Part shown: in pieces, positions 5,147 to 6,121 of the stretch
How positions within the stretch are numbered: position 1 is the first letter of the stretch
Layout of the letters: each line of letters opens with the position of its first letter
Source of the DNA: Eggerthellaceae bacterium
Lineage (GTDB): Bacteria > Actinomycetota > Coriobacteriia > Coriobacteriales > Eggerthellaceae
NCBI GenBank assembly: GCA_003452695.1
Contig: DMNP01000352.1
Location: 1 to 6,121, forward strand
Length of the DNA: 6,121 nucleotides
Reading direction: 5' to 3'
Translations under genes and position numbers: made by a program
The notes under the pieces: model-generated
Database searches by the model: none
What the model was told of the DNA's origin: nothing
What the model saw: only the letters and a program-made list of their open reading frames with translations

Positions 5147-6037
5147 CTATCGGGTTTCCAGCGAAAGGATCTCGGCCTCCGGCAGCGTCTTCTTCACGAA
5201 ACCGGAAAGCGTGGCGCCGGGGCCGCATTCCAGGAAACGGGTGAAGCCGTCGGCCCACAGGCGCTCGAGCGTCTGGCGCCAGAGCACGGGCGATGTGAGC
5301 TGGGCCACCATGTTTGCCGAAGCCTCGGACGCGTCGGCCGCCGGCGCGGCGGTTACGTTCATGTACACGGGAAGCGCAGGTTCCCCTAGCGAAACACCGG
5401 CCAGCGCCTCGGATAGAGCATCGGCCGCCGGCGTCATCAGCGCGCAGTGCGAAGGCACGCTGACCGGAATCTTCATGGCGCGCACCTTGCGCGACTTGCA
5501 CAGCGCAACTAGAGCTTCGACCGCCTCTGTCCGCCCCGAGACCACGATCTGCGCAGGCGAGTTCACGTTCGCGGGCTGCACGTAGCCGTCCACCTCGTCG
5601 CACATCGCCTGCAAGTCCTCCAGACCGACCTTCATGACTGCGGCCATGGCACCCTGCCCCACCGGCACGGCATCCTGCATGGCGTCGGCGCGCAATTGCA
5701 CCAGGGGGAAAGCATCGGACAACGGCAGGCACTCCGAAGCCACTAGGGCCGCATACTCTCCCAGCGAGAAGCCTGCCAGCCCGTCGGGCGAAAAGCCCGC
5801 TGCGAGCGCCGCCTCGTAGGCGGCCAGATCTGCCGCCAGAACGCACGGCTGCGTGTTGTGCGTAAGGTCCAGCTGCTCCTTGGGCCCTTCGAAGCACAGA
5901 TCCGAAATCGAGCGCCCCAACGATGCGTCCGCCACATCGAACACGCGCCTCGCAGCGGGAATGCTGTCGTGGTACTCCTTCATCATGCCAGGAAACTGGG
6001 CCCCTTGGCCGCTGAACAGAAACGCTGTCTTTCCCAT
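5147..6037 (-). CDS. fabD: Malonyl-CoA:ACP transacylase
   Basis: A 296-residue protein of normal FabD length. It moves the malonyl group from malonyl-CoA to the phosphopantetheine arm of acyl carrier protein, supplying type II fatty acid synthesis in the cytoplasm. All key elements are present: FLFSGQGAQFPGM (6-18), the nucleophile S91 in GFSLGEYAALV, R116 in LVQLRADAMQDA, the catalytic H197 in VSVPSHCALMTPAADAL (closely matching the E. coli motif), Q246 in NMVAQLTSPVLW, and ECGPGATLSGFVKK (270-283). ATG 6037 has AGGAAG (6051-6046) 8 nt upstream; an in-frame TTG at 6043 would add two residues and has GGAGGAGG 10 nt upstream. The next gene, an acyltransferase, follows after 17 bp. FabD is usually beside fabH, fabK, fabG or fabF; none is visible on this downstream side, so the rest of a fab set probably lies to the right of the window. 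A type II polyketide role cannot be excluded. Confidence 0.95.
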   Translation of the reverse strand: MGKTAFLFSGQGAQFPGMMKEYHDSIPAARRVFDVADASLGRSISDLCFEGPKEQLDLTHNTQPCVLAADLAAYEAALAAGFSPDGLAGFSLGEYAALVASECLPLSDAFPLVQLRADAMQDAVPVGQGAMAAVMKVGLEDLQAMCDEVDGYVQPANVNSPAQIVVSGRTEAVEALVALCKSRKVRAMKIPVSVPSHCALMTPAADALSEALAGVSLGEPALPVYMNVTAAPAADASEASANMVAQLTSPVLWRQTLERLWADGFTRFLECGPGATLSGFVKKTLPEAEILSLETR

Positions 6038-6049
6038 TTGCAATTCTTC

Positions 6050-6121
6050 CTATCCTCCTCCGCGAAACATGCGGGGATAATCTCTGCGCACGCCAGCCGC
6101 ACCGCCCAACCGCATCACCCG
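6050..6121 (-). CDS. Possible C-terminal end of an upstream gene, cut by the window edge
   Basis: From the right edge, one minus-strand frame is open for 23 codons to a TAG at 6052-6050. It ends RRDYPRMFRGGG, 12 bp before the fabD ATG. Its last codons contain the GGAGGAGG near the fabD start. The spacing fits a co-transcribed neighbour, and a fab gene would be expected here, but 23 residues carry no recognisable motif and the region may simply be intergenic. Confidence 0.3.
   Translation of the reverse strand, partial: RVMRLGGAAGVRRDYPRMFRGGG

Overview
The window looks like a piece of a high-GC, Gram-positive gut-type genome. My best guess is class Coriobacteriia, family Eggerthellaceae (Eggerthella, Gordonibacter, Slackia or Adlercreutzia type). 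This rests on GC-rich coding sequence, AGGAG-type ribosome binding sites, a PF14907-type nucleotidyltransferase and a secreted small protein of a kind I associate with these bacteria. It is an inference from style, not a database match.

Layout, left to right. (1) 14-1084, minus: a nucleotidyltransferase-fold protein (NTP_transf_5 type), very GC-rich. (2) 1085-1542: a 458-bp stretch without a conventional gene. It is full of inverted and direct repeats. On the minus strand it ends in a possible 22-codon ORF (1139-1207) with a perfect AGGAGG that is partly buried in a hairpin, lying 54 nt upstream of the nucleotidyltransferase gene. (3) 1543-2361, minus: a class I SAM-dependent methyltransferase with two N-terminal CxxC pairs. 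(4) 2447-3469, plus: a GT2 glycosyltransferase, divergent from the methyltransferase across an 85-bp gap that carries a TATAAT box. (5) 3470-3706: a convergent spacer with nothing recognisable. (6) 3707-4372, minus: a secreted basic protein of unknown function. (7) 4470-5129, minus: a PglD/NeuD-like sugar O-/N-acyltransferase. (8) 5147-6037, minus: fabD, malonyl-CoA:ACP transacylase, 17 bp upstream of the acyltransferase gene and probably in the same operon. (9) 6050-6121: a possible C-terminal tail of another minus-strand gene, cut by the window edge.

How it fits together. The nucleotidyltransferase, methyltransferase, glycosyltransferase and acyltransferase are typical accessory enzymes of cell-surface glycan loci. 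FabD belongs to fatty acid or polyketide synthesis and marks the edge of a lipid gene set. Base composition is mosaic: sampled 60-base stretches in the nucleotidyltransferase and acyltransferase genes are about 77% G+C, while stretches in the glycosyltransferase and secreted-protein genes are about 43-45%. The middle of the window (about 2400-4450) was therefore probably acquired separately. The most unusual element is the structured region 1200-1390 with its candidate small ORF. I see no CRISPR array, tRNA, rRNA or intact mobile element.
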